In this document: positions 25,917-34,889 of the stretch, one piece after another | How positions within the stretch are numbered: the first letter of the stretch is position 1 | Layout: every line of letters starts with the position of its first letter | Assembly (NCBI RefSeq): GCF_029714305.1 | Contig: NZ_CP121647.1 | Coordinates: forward strand, 7,274,501-7,338,500 | Length of the DNA: 64,000 nucleotides | Reading direction: 5' to 3' | Source of the DNA: Bradyrhizobium sp. CB3481 | GTDB taxonomy: Bacteria > Pseudomonadota > Alphaproteobacteria > Rhizobiales > Xanthobacteraceae | Made by a program: the position numbers and the translations under genes | The notes under the pieces: generated by a model | Seen by the model: only the letters and a program-made list of their open reading frames with translations | Database searches by the model: none | Told to the model about the DNA's origin: nothing

Positions 25917-26929
25917 TCCCGTTTCAATATAGCCGCGCGAGCGACGTCGCCGACGCCATCAAGCAGATCGCCGCAGACCCGTCCGCGAAATTCATCGCGG
26001 GTGGTACCAACCTGCTCGACCTGATCAAATACGATGTCGCCGCCCCGACCCGGCTGATCGACATCTCGCGCCTGCCACTCAGGAACGTTGAGGAGACCGC
26101 GAGCGGCGGCGTTCTGATCGGCGCGCTGGTGCCGAACACCGACCTTGCCTACCATCCGCTGATCGAGGCGCGCTATCCGCTGCTGTCGCGCTCGATCCTG
26201 GCTGGCGCATCGCAGCAGCTGCGCAACATGGCCTCGACTGGCGGCAATCTCGTGCAGCGGACGCGCTGCTTCTATTTCTACGACGCGACGGCGCCTTGCA
26301 ACAAGCGCGAGCCGGGCAGCGGCTGCTCGGCGATATCGGGCGTCAACCGTATCAACGCGATCCTCGGCACCAGCGAATCCTGCATCGCCACGCATCCATC
26401 CGACATGTGCGTCGCACTCGCCGCGCTTGAAGCGATCGTGCATGTCAAAGGCCCAGCCGGGACGCGCAGCATTGCGTTTGCGGACTTCCATCGGCTGCCC
26501 AATAACACGCCGCAGCTCGACACCAATCTCGAGCCCGACGAGATCATCACGGCGATCGAGCTGCCGGCAAAAGGCTTCAGCGCGAACTATTCCTATCTGA
26601 AGATCCGCGACCGCCTGTCCTATGCGTTCGCGCTGGTATCGGTGGCGGCGGCGCTTGAACTCGACGGCGACACGATCAAGGAGGCGCGGCTGGCGCTGGG
26701 TGGCGTCGCGCACAAACCGTGGCGCAGTACGGCCGCTGAGGCGACGCTGCTCGGACAACGCGCCGACACGGCGGCATTTGCGCAAGCCGCGGATTGGCTG
26801 CTGCACGGCGCCAAAGGCTACGGACACAACGACTTCAAGATCGGTCTGGCGCGGCGCGCCATCATCCGGACGCTAGGTCAGGCAGCGCGAGGAACGCCGC
26901 AGTCGATCTCCGACAAGAAGATACGGTGA
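25913..26929 (+). CDS. paoB: Aldehyde oxidoreductase, FAD subunit with extra [4Fe-4S] cluster (PaoB-like)
   Basis: The 338-residue protein has the FAD-binding FIAGGTNLLDLIKYDV and NMASTGGNLVQRTRC blocks. The insertion from ~119 to 157 holds C119, C129, C138 and C157 (RTRCFYFYD, PCNKREPGSGCSA, ESCIA). This is the additional [4Fe-4S] site that distinguishes PaoB/YagS and related subunits from ordinary xanthine dehydrogenase FAD subunits. I use the ATG overlapping the paoA stop, since the upstream frame is a shadow. It transfers electrons to a terminal acceptor, perhaps oxygen or ferredoxin. Confidence 0.92.
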   Translation: MIPFQYSRASDVADAIKQIAADPSAKFIAGGTNLLDLIKYDVAAPTRLIDISRLPLRNVEETASGGVLIGALVPNTDLAYHPLIEARYPLLSRSILAGASQQLRNMASTGGNLVQRTRCFYFYDATAPCNKREPGSGCSAISGVNRINAILGTSESCIATHPSDMCVALAALEAIVHVKGPAGTRSIAFADFHRLPNNTPQLDTNLEPDEIITAIELPAKGFSANYSYLKIRDRLSYAFALVSVAAALELDGDTIKEARLALGGVAHKPWRSTAAEATLLGQRADTAAFAQAADWLLHGAKGYGHNDFKIGLARRAIIRTLGQAARGTPQSISDKKIR

Positions 26930-26934
26930 GCGCC

Positions 26935-29142
26935 ATGGCATCCTACATCGGAACAGCGACATCCCGCGTCGATGGCCGGGCCAAGGTCACCGGCGAAGCC
27001 AAATATGCCGGCGAGTTCAACGTTCGCGGTCTCGTCCACGGCTATGTCGTCGAGTCCACGATTCCGAAGGGGCGGATCGAGCGCATCGACGCCAGCGGCG
27101 CGCTCGCCATTGCCGGCGTGATCGACGTGCTGACCCATCGCAACCGGCCGCCGATGGCAGACAAGGATGACGCCTACAAGGACGAAGTCGCGCCGGAGAA
27201 AGGCTCGCCCTACCGCCCGCTCTATGACGACAAAATCCTTTTCACCGGACAGCCGGTCGCGCTGGTGCTGGCGGAAGATTGGGAAACCGCGCGCGTCGCC
27301 GCCTCGATGGTCAGGGTCGAGTATCAGAAGGAGCCGCACGTCACCGACCTCGAGGCCGAGCGCACCCGCGCCTTTGCCATCGACGCGCCGGAAAAATCGC
27401 GCGGCGATGCCGACAAGGCCTTTGCCTCCGCCGCCGTGCACCACGCCGCCGAATACTTCATTCCGAGCGAGCATCACAATCCGATGGAGTTGTTTGCCTC
27501 GACCGCGATCTGGGAAGACGGCCACCTCACGGTCTATGACAAGACGCAGGGCGTGCAGAACGTACAGAAGTATCTCTGCGGTGTGTTTAAGTTAAAGCCG
27601 GATGAGCTGCGCGTGATGTCGCCCTATATGGGCGGCGGCTTCGGCGCCGGCCTCCGCCCGCAATACCAGGTCGTGCTGGCGGTGCTCGGAGCGCAGGCGC
27701 TCAAGCGAGCGGTCCGCGTCGTGCTGACACGCGCGCAGATGTACGCGCTCGGCTACCGGCCCGCCAGCATCGAACGGCTTGCGCTCGGCGCCAGCAGTGG
27801 CGGCGCGCTCGAGTCAATGCACCATGAAGCGATCGCCGTGACCTCGAAATTCGAGGAATTCGCGCGCAACGATACCGGCTGGGGCAACCTGCTCTACAAA
27901 ACCGCCAACGCGAAGTTCGAGCACAAGCTCGTCAAGCTCGACTTGCCGACGTCCTGCGACATGCGCGCGCCAGGGGCCGCCACCGGCGTCTATGCGCTGG
28001 AATGCGCGATGGACGAACTCGCCGTCGCCCTCAAGACCGATCCGGTGCAGCTCCGCCTGCAATGCTATTCCGACCGCCACCAGGGCGAGGATATCCCCTA
28101 TACCAGCAAGCAACTCCGCGAATGCTATCGCCAGGGCGCCGCGGAATTCGGTTGGGCCAAGCGCAACGCTGAGCCGCGCTCGATGCGGGACGGCAGCGAA
28201 CTGGTAGGCTGGGGCATGGCCTCGGGCGTGTGGGAAGCGCTGCAGATGCCGGCCACGGTGCGCATCGTGCTGACCGCCAATGGACATGCCGAAGTCGCGA
28301 CTGCCGCCTCCGATATCGGCACGGGCACCTACACGATTATGGCGCAGGTCGCGGCCGACATGCTCGGCCTTCCCATCGAAAATATCAGCGTCAAGCTCGG
28401 TGACTCCTCGCTGCCGCAATGTCCGGTGGAAGGCGGCTCGTGGATTGCCTCCTCGGTGTGCAACGCCATCGCAAATACCGCGCGCGCGGTGCGCGGCGAC
28501 CTGCTGGAGCTCGCCAACGCGATGCAGGATTCACCACTGGCGGACGTCGATGTCGACGATGTGGCCCTCGTTGACGGCAAAATCGTCAGCAAACGCGACG
28601 CGAACCGCTCGGTCTCGATTGCCAGCGCGATGCAATCGGGCAAGGCCGAGCGCCTTTCATGCGAGGAAACCAACAAGGTTGAAGAGGACAAGTCTCACGC
28701 GCGCAATGTGCACTCCGCGATCTTCGCCGAGGTCAAGGTGGACGAGGAGATCGGCATCATCCGCGTCACCCGCGTGGTCAACGCCGTCGCCGCCGGCCGC
28801 ATCCTGAACCTCAAGACCGCGCACAGCCAGGTGATGGGCGGCGTGGTCTGGGGCATCGGCATGGCGCTGCACGAGGAGACGCTCTACGATCATCGCTTCG
28901 GACGGGTGATGAACGCCAACATCGCCGAATACCACGTGCCCGTGAACGCCGATATCCACGACATCAAGGTCATCTTCGTCGACGAGCCGGACGCGACGGT
29001 CAATCCGCTCGGCATCAAGGGTCTTGGCGAGATCGGCATTGTCGGCGTGGCAGCGGCGGTCGCCAACGCGGTCTATCATGCCACGGGAAAACGCGTGCGC
29101 GATCTGCCGATCACGCTAGACAAGGTGATCGAGTTCGATTGA
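26935..29142 (+). CDS. paoC: Aldehyde oxidoreductase, molybdopterin subunit (PaoC-like)
   Basis: The ATG at 26935 gives 735 residues (E. coli PaoC has 732). It shows the N-terminal SRVDGRAKVTGEAKYAGEF, LFTGQPVALVLAEDWETAR, the molybdopterin loops PYMGGGFGAGL and ASDIGTGTYTIM, CPVEGGSWIASSV, and the base-supplying Glu at ~699 in GIKGLGEIGIVG. The complex oxidises aldehydes to carboxylates at a Mo centre carrying molybdopterin cytosine dinucleotide. It sits 5 nt behind paoB. No paoD/XdhC-type chaperone gene is adjacent, so one must be supplied elsewhere. Confidence 0.94.
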   Translation: MASYIGTATSRVDGRAKVTGEAKYAGEFNVRGLVHGYVVESTIPKGRIERIDASGALAIAGVIDVLTHRNRPPMADKDDAYKDEVAPEKGSPYRPLYDDKILFTGQPVALVLAEDWETARVAASMVRVEYQKEPHVTDLEAERTRAFAIDAPEKSRGDADKAFASAAVHHAAEYFIPSEHHNPMELFASTAIWEDGHLTVYDKTQGVQNVQKYLCGVFKLKPDELRVMSPYMGGGFGAGLRPQYQVVLAVLGAQALKRAVRVVLTRAQMYALGYRPASIERLALGASSGGALESMHHEAIAVTSKFEEFARNDTGWGNLLYKTANAKFEHKLVKLDLPTSCDMRAPGAATGVYALECAMDELAVALKTDPVQLRLQCYSDRHQGEDIPYTSKQLRECYRQGAAEFGWAKRNAEPRSMRDGSELVGWGMASGVWEALQMPATVRIVLTANGHAEVATAASDIGTGTYTIMAQVAADMLGLPIENISVKLGDSSLPQCPVEGGSWIASSVCNAIANTARAVRGDLLELANAMQDSPLADVDVDDVALVDGKIVSKRDANRSVSIASAMQSGKAERLSCEETNKVEEDKSHARNVHSAIFAEVKVDEEIGIIRVTRVVNAVAAGRILNLKTAHSQVMGGVVWGIGMALHEETLYDHRFGRVMNANIAEYHVPVNADIHDIKVIFVDEPDATVNPLGIKGLGEIGIVGVAAAVANAVYHATGKRVRDLPITLDKVIEFD

Positions 29143-29195
29143 AGCGGTCGCGGCGCATTGCCGGGATTTCGACGAGGAGCAAAGCAGACCCGGTC

Positions 29196-29356
29196 CGTGT
29201 CCCGGACGCGGTGCAGCACCTCTTGGTGATGCACCGCAGAGCCGGGACCCATCTTTCCGCACATCACCATCTGGACCCCGGCTCAGCAGCGCATCACCAT
29301 AGCGCGTCGAAGACGCGCGTAAACGCGCTTATGGTGCTGCGCTGCGTCCGGGGAGC
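29196..29356. repeat. Palindromic repeat of the CCGGGAC family
   Basis: GTGTCCCGGACGCGGTGCAGC at the left and GCTGCGTCCGGGG at the right are inverse ends, with inner GGTGATGCACCGCAGAGCCGG and CTCAGCAGCGCATCACC. It lies in the convergent gap between paoC and the YmdB-like gene. Confidence 0.7.
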
Positions 29357-29379
29357 GGAGAGTCGGGTGTGAATCTTTC

Positions 29380-30201
29380 TCACGTCCAAAACGCGGGCAC
29401 GACCGGCTCGAGCCGGCCGCCGGCGCGCACCGGCGCGACACGCAGCGCGAGGCCTGTTGTATCATCGGTCTCGACCGCAACACCGCTGAGTGTCGCCACC
29501 CCACCCGCCGGCTCGAAACGACTAGAAGGAATGCCCGTCGTGAAGCGCCGCATCGGCTCTTCCTTCTGCATGCCGATCACGGAATCATAGTCGCCGGTCA
29601 TCCCGGCATCGGTCATGTAGGCGGTGCCGCCGGAAAGAATCTGGTGATCGGCGGTCGGCACATGGGTATGGGTACCGACGACCAGGCTGGCACGGCCGTC
29701 GCAGAAATAGCCGATGGCCTGCTTCTCGCTGGTCGCCTCGCCGTGGAAGTCGACCACGATCGCATCCGCCGCCTCGCCGAGCGGGCAGGCTTCGAGCTCG
29801 CGATTAAGCACCGCGAAAGGATCGTCGAACGGCGTCATGAAGACGCGGCCGATGGCGTTGACGATGAGCGCACGCTTGCCGTTCTTGGTATCGACCAGCG
29901 CGGCGCCGCGGCCCGGCGTGCCCTTCGGATAATTGGCGGGACGGATCAGCTTCGGTGCACGCTCGATGAACACCAGCGCCTCGCGCTGATCCCAGGCATG
30001 GTTGCCGAGCGTGATGGCATCGGCGCCGGCGTCGAGCAGTTCCTGATAGATGGTCTCGGTGATGCCGAAACCGCCGGCGGAATTCTCGCCATTGACGACG
30101 ACGAGATCGAGTTGCCAGTCCCTGACCATGCCGGGCAGATGTTCCGAGATCGCGGTGCGGCCCGCCCGGCCGACCACGTCACCGACGAAGAAGATACGCA
30201 A
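29380..30201 (-). CDS. ymdB: TIGR00282 family metallophosphoesterase (YmdB-like)
   Basis: The 273-residue protein has a TTG start preceded by GGAG at 7 nt. The metal-binding set is intact: FFVGDVVGRAG, NGENSAGGFGIT, LGNHAWDQRE, VDFHGEATSEK, GTHTHVPTAD, and TDAGMTGDYDSVIG. YmdB of Bacillus is a 2',3'-cyclic nucleotide phosphodiesterase affecting biofilm and sporulation decisions; the function in alphaproteobacteria is less clear. The stop of the cyclo-ligase gene is 3 nt upstream, so the two genes form an operon. The symbol is by family. Confidence 0.93.
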   Translation of the reverse strand: MRIFFVGDVVGRAGRTAISEHLPGMVRDWQLDLVVVNGENSAGGFGITETIYQELLDAGADAITLGNHAWDQREALVFIERAPKLIRPANYPKGTPGRGAALVDTKNGKRALIVNAIGRVFMTPFDDPFAVLNRELEACPLGEAADAIVVDFHGEATSEKQAIGYFCDGRASLVVGTHTHVPTADHQILSGGTAYMTDAGMTGDYDSVIGMQKEEPMRRFTTGIPSSRFEPAGGVATLSGVAVETDDTTGLALRVAPVRAGGRLEPVVPAFWT

Positions 30202-30204
30202 AGT

Positions 30205-30780
30205 TCAGCTCCGGAAATCGAACACTTTCTTTTCCGTTAGCACATAATCCAGCGCGACGTCGTGCGGCAGTGCTGGAACGGCTTTTATTTCCTGCACGGA
30301 AAACGCCGTGCCGACCGCCGTAATCGCCTTTGCCTTGCGCAGATGGGCGAGCGTGAAATCGTAATGGCCGGCGCCATAGCCGATGCGGTGGCCCTCGCGG
30401 TCGAACGCCGCCAGCGGCACCAGCATGATGTCGGGAATGAGTTCTTCCGCCGCCGGCGACGGCTCGGGAATGCCGAGCGGCCCCAGCATCAGGCGATCGT
30501 CGGGCGACCACGCGCGAAAGGCCAGCGATTTGCCGCGCGACAGCACCGCAGGCAGCGCGAGCTTGGCGCCCTGCCCGGCCAGCTTGCGCATCAAGGGCAC
30601 TGGATCGATTTCGCTGCGGATCGGCGAATAGCCCGACACGATGAGGCCGGGCGCAATCGCGAACGGCAACCCCCGCTTTGCCATCGCCTCTGCGGCGGAG
30701 GCGCGCTGCTCGTCGCTGAGCGCGTCGCGCTTCGCGAGCGCTGCGGCGCGGAGGTCGGCTTTCGACAGGATTATTGTCAT
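30205..30780 (-). CDS. ygfA: 5-formyltetrahydrofolate cyclo-ligase
   Basis: The protein starts from ATG 30780 (MTIILSKADLRAAALAKRDA; a second ATG at 30792 is possible) and has ~191 residues. It shows SGYSPIRSEIDPVPLM, ALPAVL, EELIPDIMLVPLAAFDREGH with RIGYGAGHYDF (the conserved GxGxGxYD block), and C-terminal VPALPHDVALDYVLTEKKVF. It converts 5-formyl-THF to 5,10-methenyl-THF with ATP. A longer frame to 30951 runs through a repeat and is not part of the protein. The 6S RNA and zapA lie upstream on the same strand, the arrangement known in many proteobacteria. Confidence 0.94.
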   Translation of the reverse strand: MTIILSKADLRAAALAKRDALSDEQRASAAEAMAKRGLPFAIAPGLIVSGYSPIRSEIDPVPLMRKLAGQGAKLALPAVLSRGKSLAFRAWSPDDRLMLGPLGIPEPSPAAEELIPDIMLVPLAAFDREGHRIGYGAGHYDFTLAHLRKAKAITAVGTAFSVQEIKAVPALPHDVALDYVLTEKKVFDFRS

Positions 30781-30795
30781 GCGGGAGCTCATTCC

Positions 30796-30912
30796 GTCAT
30801 CATCCGCCTTGTGCGCAATTGCGCACTGGGGCGGATGATCCAGTATTCCAGAGACGCTAGCGCTCAACTGCGGGGCCGCGGCGTACTGGATACCCGCCTT
30901 CGCGGGTATGAC
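30796..30912. repeat. Palindromic repeat with GTGCGCAATTGCGCAC core
   Basis: Arms ATCATCCGCC and GGCGGATGAT enclose a perfect 16-bp palindrome at 30811-30826; a second part ends TACCCGCCTTCGCGGGTATGACG. It lies between the cyclo-ligase gene and the 6S RNA on the same strand. Confidence 0.75.
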
Positions 30913-30959
30913 GAACGTGCGCGGGATGACAAGCGGGCACGCAAGCAACAAACCAAAGT

Positions 30960-31121
30960 GCGAGGCCGCGAACGCCGTTGAAACACTCGATCCCGGAGTT
31001 CCCTACGAAAGTAGGTGGGCACCATATGTCCGGATCCACGGACCCGGCCAGGGACAGTTCCCTAAAGGATCGATAAGGCCCCGGGGATATATGGCTCCTG
31101 ACGCACGACGCAGCCTCGCGA
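30960..31121 (-). ncRNA. ssrS: 6S RNA (ssrS)
   Basis: The minus strand of this ~160-nt gene-free stretch folds as a 6S RNA. The ends GCGAGGCTGCG (31119-31109) and CGCGGCCTCGC (30970-30960) form an 11-bp closing stem. A distal arm pairs GCCATATATCC with GGACATATGGTGC, and GGGAACTGTCCC caps the end. The small hairpin CCTACTTTCGTAGG (about 31002-31015) on the 3' side of the central bubble is typical of alphaproteobacterial 6S. A TTGACG (31146-31141) and a TACATT lie upstream on the minus strand as promoter candidates. Position between zapA and the cyclo-ligase gene is the canonical locus. It would regulate RNA polymerase by mimicking an open promoter. Confidence 0.82.
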
Positions 31122-31195
31122 AGACAATGTAGGCGTTAAGCGTCAATTTCGCCAGCCGTTACCGCTTGTGCTCATCCTTAGATTGAGCCTTCCTT

Positions 31196-31765
31196 CACCC
31201 TCCCCTGGAGGGGGAGGGTCGATTGCATTCGGCGATGCGCAGCAGCGCCGGATGCAAGCGGGGTGGGGTGATCTGTCCGCGAGCGAGAAAGAGATGGTTT
31301 CAGCGGCAATCCGCCGCGCAGTGGCCAAGAAACTGCGGGCGAACACCACGCCGCATGAGCGCGCTTTGTGGCGTGCTTTGAAAGAGCTACCGATCGAAGG
31401 TACGCACTTCCGGCGGCAAGCACCGATCGGTCGCTATGTCGCGGACTTCTTTTGTCCGGCGAAGCGTCTCATCTCGAACTCGATGGCGGGCATCACAGTG
31501 AGAGTGCGACAGCCAAGCGCGATAGCGAACGGCAGGCCTGGCTGGAGCAGGAAGGATATCGAGTCATCCGCTTCTGGAATTCGGATGTTACCGCCGATCT
31601 TCGCGCGCTGATCGAGAAGATTTACGTGGAGGTCTATGGTTCGCTCGACGCCGAAGCACTCCCACTCCAACACCTCCGACGACGATAGTCTGTCACCCCG
31701 CCCCGCTGCTTCGCGGCGACCCACGAGCGAGCTTCGCTCGTCTCGGACCCCTCAAGGGGCGGGTA
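31196..31765. mobile_element. Inverted-repeat element carrying a DUF559 gene
   Basis: The left end CACCCTCCCCTGGAGGGG continues to GCGGGGTGGGGTGATC near 31272. The right end, from GTCACCCCGCCCCGC at 31692 to CCCCTCAAGGGGCGGGT at 31764, is its degenerate inverse. The DUF559 frame lies between. The same terminal pattern without a gene is found at 7247-7417. This suggests a repeat unit that can carry a nuclease-like cargo. Ends are approximate, and no target duplication was established. Confidence 0.55.
31294..31688 (+). pseudogene. Frameshifted DUF559 (Vsr/endonuclease-like) gene
   Basis: The first part reads NTTPHERALWRALKELP, HFRRQAPIGRYVADFFCPAK, the start of a DUF559 domain (PD-(D/E)XK-like, related to Vsr). 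After KRL the frame breaks, and the rest continues in another frame as ELDGGHHSESATAKRDSERQ, YRVIRFWNSDV and ALIEKIY. Restoring one A near 31473 (CTCATC-ATCGAACTC) would rejoin them as KRLIIELDGGHH, so a single-base deletion explains the break. The element may be recently inactivated or the base may be a sequencing error. Intact DUF559 proteins are ~120-130 residues. Confidence 0.8.
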
Positions 31766-31775
31766 AAGAACAGGA

Positions 31776-32159
31776 TCACCCGATCGCGACGCCGGTGCCG
31801 ATGGTGCGGTTCAGCATCTGCGTGGTTTTCTCGATGCGCTCGGCGGCGGCGTTGAGCGCGTTGGCGACGGCGATCTGGGTGGCCTTGGTGCGGTCGGCGG
31901 CGGCGACGCGGACGTTGCGCAGGGTTTCGAGCTCGCCTTCCAGCGCGCGGATGCGGGCGTTGGCGTCGACCAGCTCGTCGCACACGGTGAGCGCAGCCAT
32001 CACCGTGAGACGCGCGTCGCCGATCTCGCCGAACTTGCCGCGCAGCTCTCCGACCCGCGATTCCAGGCTCTCGGCGAGCTTGAGGAGCCGCACTTCCTGC
32101 CCTTCCTCGCAGGCCATGCGGTACTGCCGGCCGTTGATGGTGACGTTGATGTGGCTCAT
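31776..32159 (-). CDS. zapA: Cell division protein ZapA
   Basis: The 127-residue protein starts MSHINVTINGRQYRMACEEG, then QEVRLLKLAESLESRVGEL, RLTVMAALTVCDELVDANA and a C-terminal coiled coil, matching ZapA. It binds FtsZ and promotes protofilament bundling at the division ring. The start overlaps the stop of the DUF4164 gene by 4 nt. The downstream sequence on this strand leads to the 6S RNA and cyclo-ligase, though the DUF559 element has been placed between. Confidence 0.93.
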   Translation of the reverse strand: MSHINVTINGRQYRMACEEGQEVRLLKLAESLESRVGELRGKFGEIGDARLTVMAALTVCDELVDANARIRALEGELETLRNVRVAAADRTKATQIAVANALNAAAERIEKTTQMLNRTIGTGVAIG

Positions 32160-32476
32160 TCATCCTCTCCGGCATCGAGCACCGCGCGGATGGTGCCAAT
32201 CGCGAGGTCCAGCCGTTCGGCGATCTCGCGGTTGGCGCGCTCGAGCCGCCGCGTCTTCACCAGCGAGCCGTCGAGTTCGTCGGCAAGCCGCGAGCGGTCG
32301 GCGCCGAGCGCCTGGATCCGGCTCGCCAATTCGTTCTCGTCGCGATCGGCGTCGCGCCGCCGTTCCGCCGCTGCCTCGAGCGCATCGAGCGCCAGCATCA
32401 GGCGCCGCGTGGCGGCGTCGATGTCGACCTGGATCGTTTCGGCAGAGCCGGTCCCGTTGGTATAACGATCGCTCAT
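32156..32476 (-). CDS. DUF4164 family coiled-coil protein
   Basis: The ATG at 32476 gives 106 residues (MSDRYTNGTGSAETIQVDID), almost all predicted helical coiled coil (LMLALDALEAAAERRRDADR, RIQALGADRSRLADELDGSL, LERANREIAERLDLAIGTIR). This matches the alphaproteobacterial DUF4164 family found directly upstream of zapA. Translational overlap with zapA suggests a shared role at the division site, but function is unknown. The frame extends further upstream without family character. Confidence 0.85.
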   Translation of the reverse strand: MSDRYTNGTGSAETIQVDIDAATRRLMLALDALEAAAERRRDADRDENELASRIQALGADRSRLADELDGSLVKTRRLERANREIAERLDLAIGTIRAVLDAGEDE

Positions 32477-32764
32477 GAGAGGCAGCGCGCACCTTCGCGT
32501 GAGCCCGCCGCCCGCAAGCAAAATCCGCGGTTCGGCAAGCGGTTAGAGCACGAAATTTACGTGGCAAGCGAGCCAAGCGCAACGCCCGCGCGAAGCTATG
32601 CACTGCTAAGCAACTTTTCGCACCAAAAGGGCGTTTCCTCGCCTTGGACTCATCGGGATTGAGGTGCTATCCAGCCCCGGCTTTCCCTTACCCACGCCCG
32701 TATTGCGGCTTTCGCCCGGTACGTTACCCGCAACCAAGCACCTCATTTCAGGCGGATTTTCATC

Positions 32765-34750
32765 ATGACGCAGGTCGATCATACCCGTATGGCCAATGCG
32801 ATTCGCGGGCTTGCCATGGATGCCGTCGAAAAGGCGAAATCCGGCCATCCTGGCCTGCCGATGGGCGCGGCCGACATCGCGACCGTGCTGTTCACGCAGT
32901 TCCTCAAATACGACGCGGCGGCGCCGAACTGGCCGGACCGCGATCGCTTCGTGCTGTCGGCGGGTCACGGCTCGATGCTGCTCTATGCGCTGCTCTATCT
33001 CACCGGCAACAAGGAGATGACGCTCGACCAGATCAAGAATTTTCGTCAGCTCGGCTCCAAGACGCCAGGCCATCCGGAGAACTTCGAGACCAGCGGCGTG
33101 GAGACCACCACCGGCCCGCTCGGCCAGGGCATCTCGACCGCGGTCGGCATGGCCCTGGCGGAAAAGATGCTTGCCGCCGAGTTCGGCAAGAAGGTGGTCA
33201 GCCACCACACCTATGTGCTCGCTTCCGACGGCGACCTGATGGAAGGCGTGTCGCAGGAAGCGATCGCCATGGCCGGGCACTGGAAGCTCAGCAAGATGAT
33301 CGTGCTGTACGACGACAACGGCATCTCGATCGACGGGCCGACCTCGATCGCCGATTCGGTCGATCAGGTGAAGCGCTTCAAGTCCGCCGGCTGGGCCGCG
33401 GAATTGATCGACGGCCATGATCCGAAGGCGATCGCAGCGGCGATCACGCGCGCACAAAAGTCCAACAAGCCGTCGCTGATCGCCTGCAAGACCACGATCG
33501 GCTTTGGTGCGCCGACGCGCGCCGGCACGGCGAAGGCCCATGGCGAGGCGCTCGGTGCGGACGAGCTCAAGGGCGCCAAGGAAAAGCTCGGCATCTCCCT
33601 CGAGGCCTTCTCAGTGCCCGATGACGTGCTGAAGGCCTGGCGCGAAGCCGGCAGCCGCGGCGCCGCCGCGCGCGAGGAATGGGAAAGTGCGTTCGGCGAG
33701 CTCGGCCCGCGCAAGCGCGCCGAATTCGAGCGGCGGATGCGGCACGAGCGTCCGGCGACGCTGGCGAAAGCGTTGCGCGCGCACAAGAAGGCGCTCCTGG
33801 AATCGCCGCAGAATGTCGCGACGCGGAAATCCTCCGAGTCCGCGATCGAGGCGATTGCCGCTGCGATGCCGATGGAATTCCTCGCCGGCTCCGCCGACCT
33901 CACCGGCTCCAACAATAACAAGGCGAAGTCGGCGACCGCATTCTCGGCCAAGACGCCGAAGGGCCGATTCATCCATTACGGCATCCGCGAGCACGGCATG
34001 GCGGCTGCGATGAATGGCATCTTCCTGCATGGCGGCTTCGCCCCGAACGGCGCAACCTTCCTGATATTCACCGATTACGCCCGCCCGGCGATGCGGCTCG
34101 CCGCGCTGATGGGCGCCGGCGTCGTCTATGTGATGACCCATGATTCGATCGGGCTCGGCGAGGACGGACCGACGCATCAGCCGGTCGAGCATCTCGCCGC
34201 GCTCCGCGCCATTCCCAACATGCGCGTGTTCCGGCCCTGCGACGCCGTCGAGGTGGCCGAATGCTGGGAACTGGCACTCAACCGTATCGATGGTCCGACG
34301 GTGCTGGCGCTGACCCGCCAGAACCTGCCGCAGCTCCGCACCAATGCGCCGAATGACAATCCATGCGCGCATGGCGCCTATGAACTGGTCGCAGCCCAGG
34401 GCGACGCCAAGGTGTCGCTGTTCGCCTCGGGCTCCGAGGTCGAGGTCGCCGTGGCGGCCCAGAAGCAGCTTGCGGAGCGCGGCATCGCCGCACGGGTTGT
34501 GTCGGTACCCTCGCTCGAACTGCTGCTGGCGCAGCCCGCAGACCACCGGAAGGCCATTATCGGCAATGCCCCGGTCAAGGTCGCCATCGAGGCCGGCGTA
34601 CGCTGGGGCTGGGATGCCATCATCGGCCAAGACGGTGAGTTCATCGGCATGCACGGTTTCGGCGCCAGCGCACCTGCCAAGGACCTTTTCAAGCACTTCG
34701 GAATTACTGCCGAGGCCGTCGTTAACGCTGCCGTGAAGCGCGTGGGCTGA
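32765..34750 (+). CDS. tkt: Transketolase
   Basis: The 661-residue protein has complete transketolase hallmarks: [38 protein letters not shown], the thiamine diphosphate motif region [13 protein letters not shown] with NGISIDG, HGEALG, and the pyrimidine domain [20 protein letters not shown] and [20 protein letters not shown]. It moves two-carbon units between pentose and hexose phosphates and serves both the pentose phosphate and Calvin routes. It opens a same-strand run tkt, gap, pgk, fba, fba. No rbcLS or other committed Calvin gene is in the window. Confidence 0.97.
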   Translation: MTQVDHTRMANAIRGLAMDAVEKAKSGHPGLPMGAADIATVLFTQFLKYDAAAPNWPDRDRFVLSAGHGSMLLYALLYLTGNKEMTLDQIKNFRQLGSKTPGHPENFETSGVETTTGPLGQGISTAVGMALAEKMLAAEFGKKVVSHHTYVLASDGDLMEGVSQEAIAMAGHWKLSKMIVLYDDNGISIDGPTSIADSVDQVKRFKSAGWAAELIDGHDPKAIAAAITRAQKSNKPSLIACKTTIGFGAPTRAGTAKAHGEALGADELKGAKEKLGISLEAFSVPDDVLKAWREAGSRGAAAREEWESAFGELGPRKRAEFERRMRHERPATLAKALRAHKKALLESPQNVATRKSSESAIEAIAAAMPMEFLAGSADLTGSNNNKAKSATAFSAKTPKGRFIHYGIREHGMAAAMNGIFLHGGFAPNGATFLIFTDYARPAMRLAALMGAGVVYVMTHDSIGLGEDGPTHQPVEHLAALRAIPNMRVFRPCDAVEVAECWELALNRIDGPTVLALTRQNLPQLRTNAPNDNPCAHGAYELVAAQGDAKVSLFASGSEVEVAVAAQKQLAERGIAARVVSVPSLELLLAQPADHRKAIIGNAPVKVAIEAGVRWGWDAIIGQDGEFIGMHGFGASAPAKDLFKHFGITAEAVVNAAVKRVG

Positions 34751-34802
34751 CGGTTGAGATTGCAGGGAAAAAGGACTACCAAGGCCCCATCTTGACCGTT
34801 CC

Positions 34803-34823
34803 CGCCCGGCCGAACCGGGCGTT
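34803..34823 (+). terminator. Hairpin in the tkt-gap gap
   Basis: CGCCCGG and CCGGGCG pair around CCGAA and are followed by only two T residues. It may be a weak terminator or a processing/stabilising hairpin between transketolase and GAPDH. Confidence 0.3.
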
Positions 34824-34889
34824 CCGCCGTCAGCACCTCCGTGGACCGTCTCCGCGGGGCCGGCACCGGCTATTAGAGGAGAGATCAGC

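Noticed and set aside
30205..30951. Longer N-terminus for the cyclo-ligase
   Set aside because: The extra residues ([13 protein letters not shown]) are the translation of a palindromic repeat and are not part of the family.
31294..31688. DUF559 gene as part of a restriction or defence system
   Set aside because: It is frameshifted, no methyltransferase or other defence gene is adjacent, and it lies within a repeat element, so a mobile-element interpretation is better.
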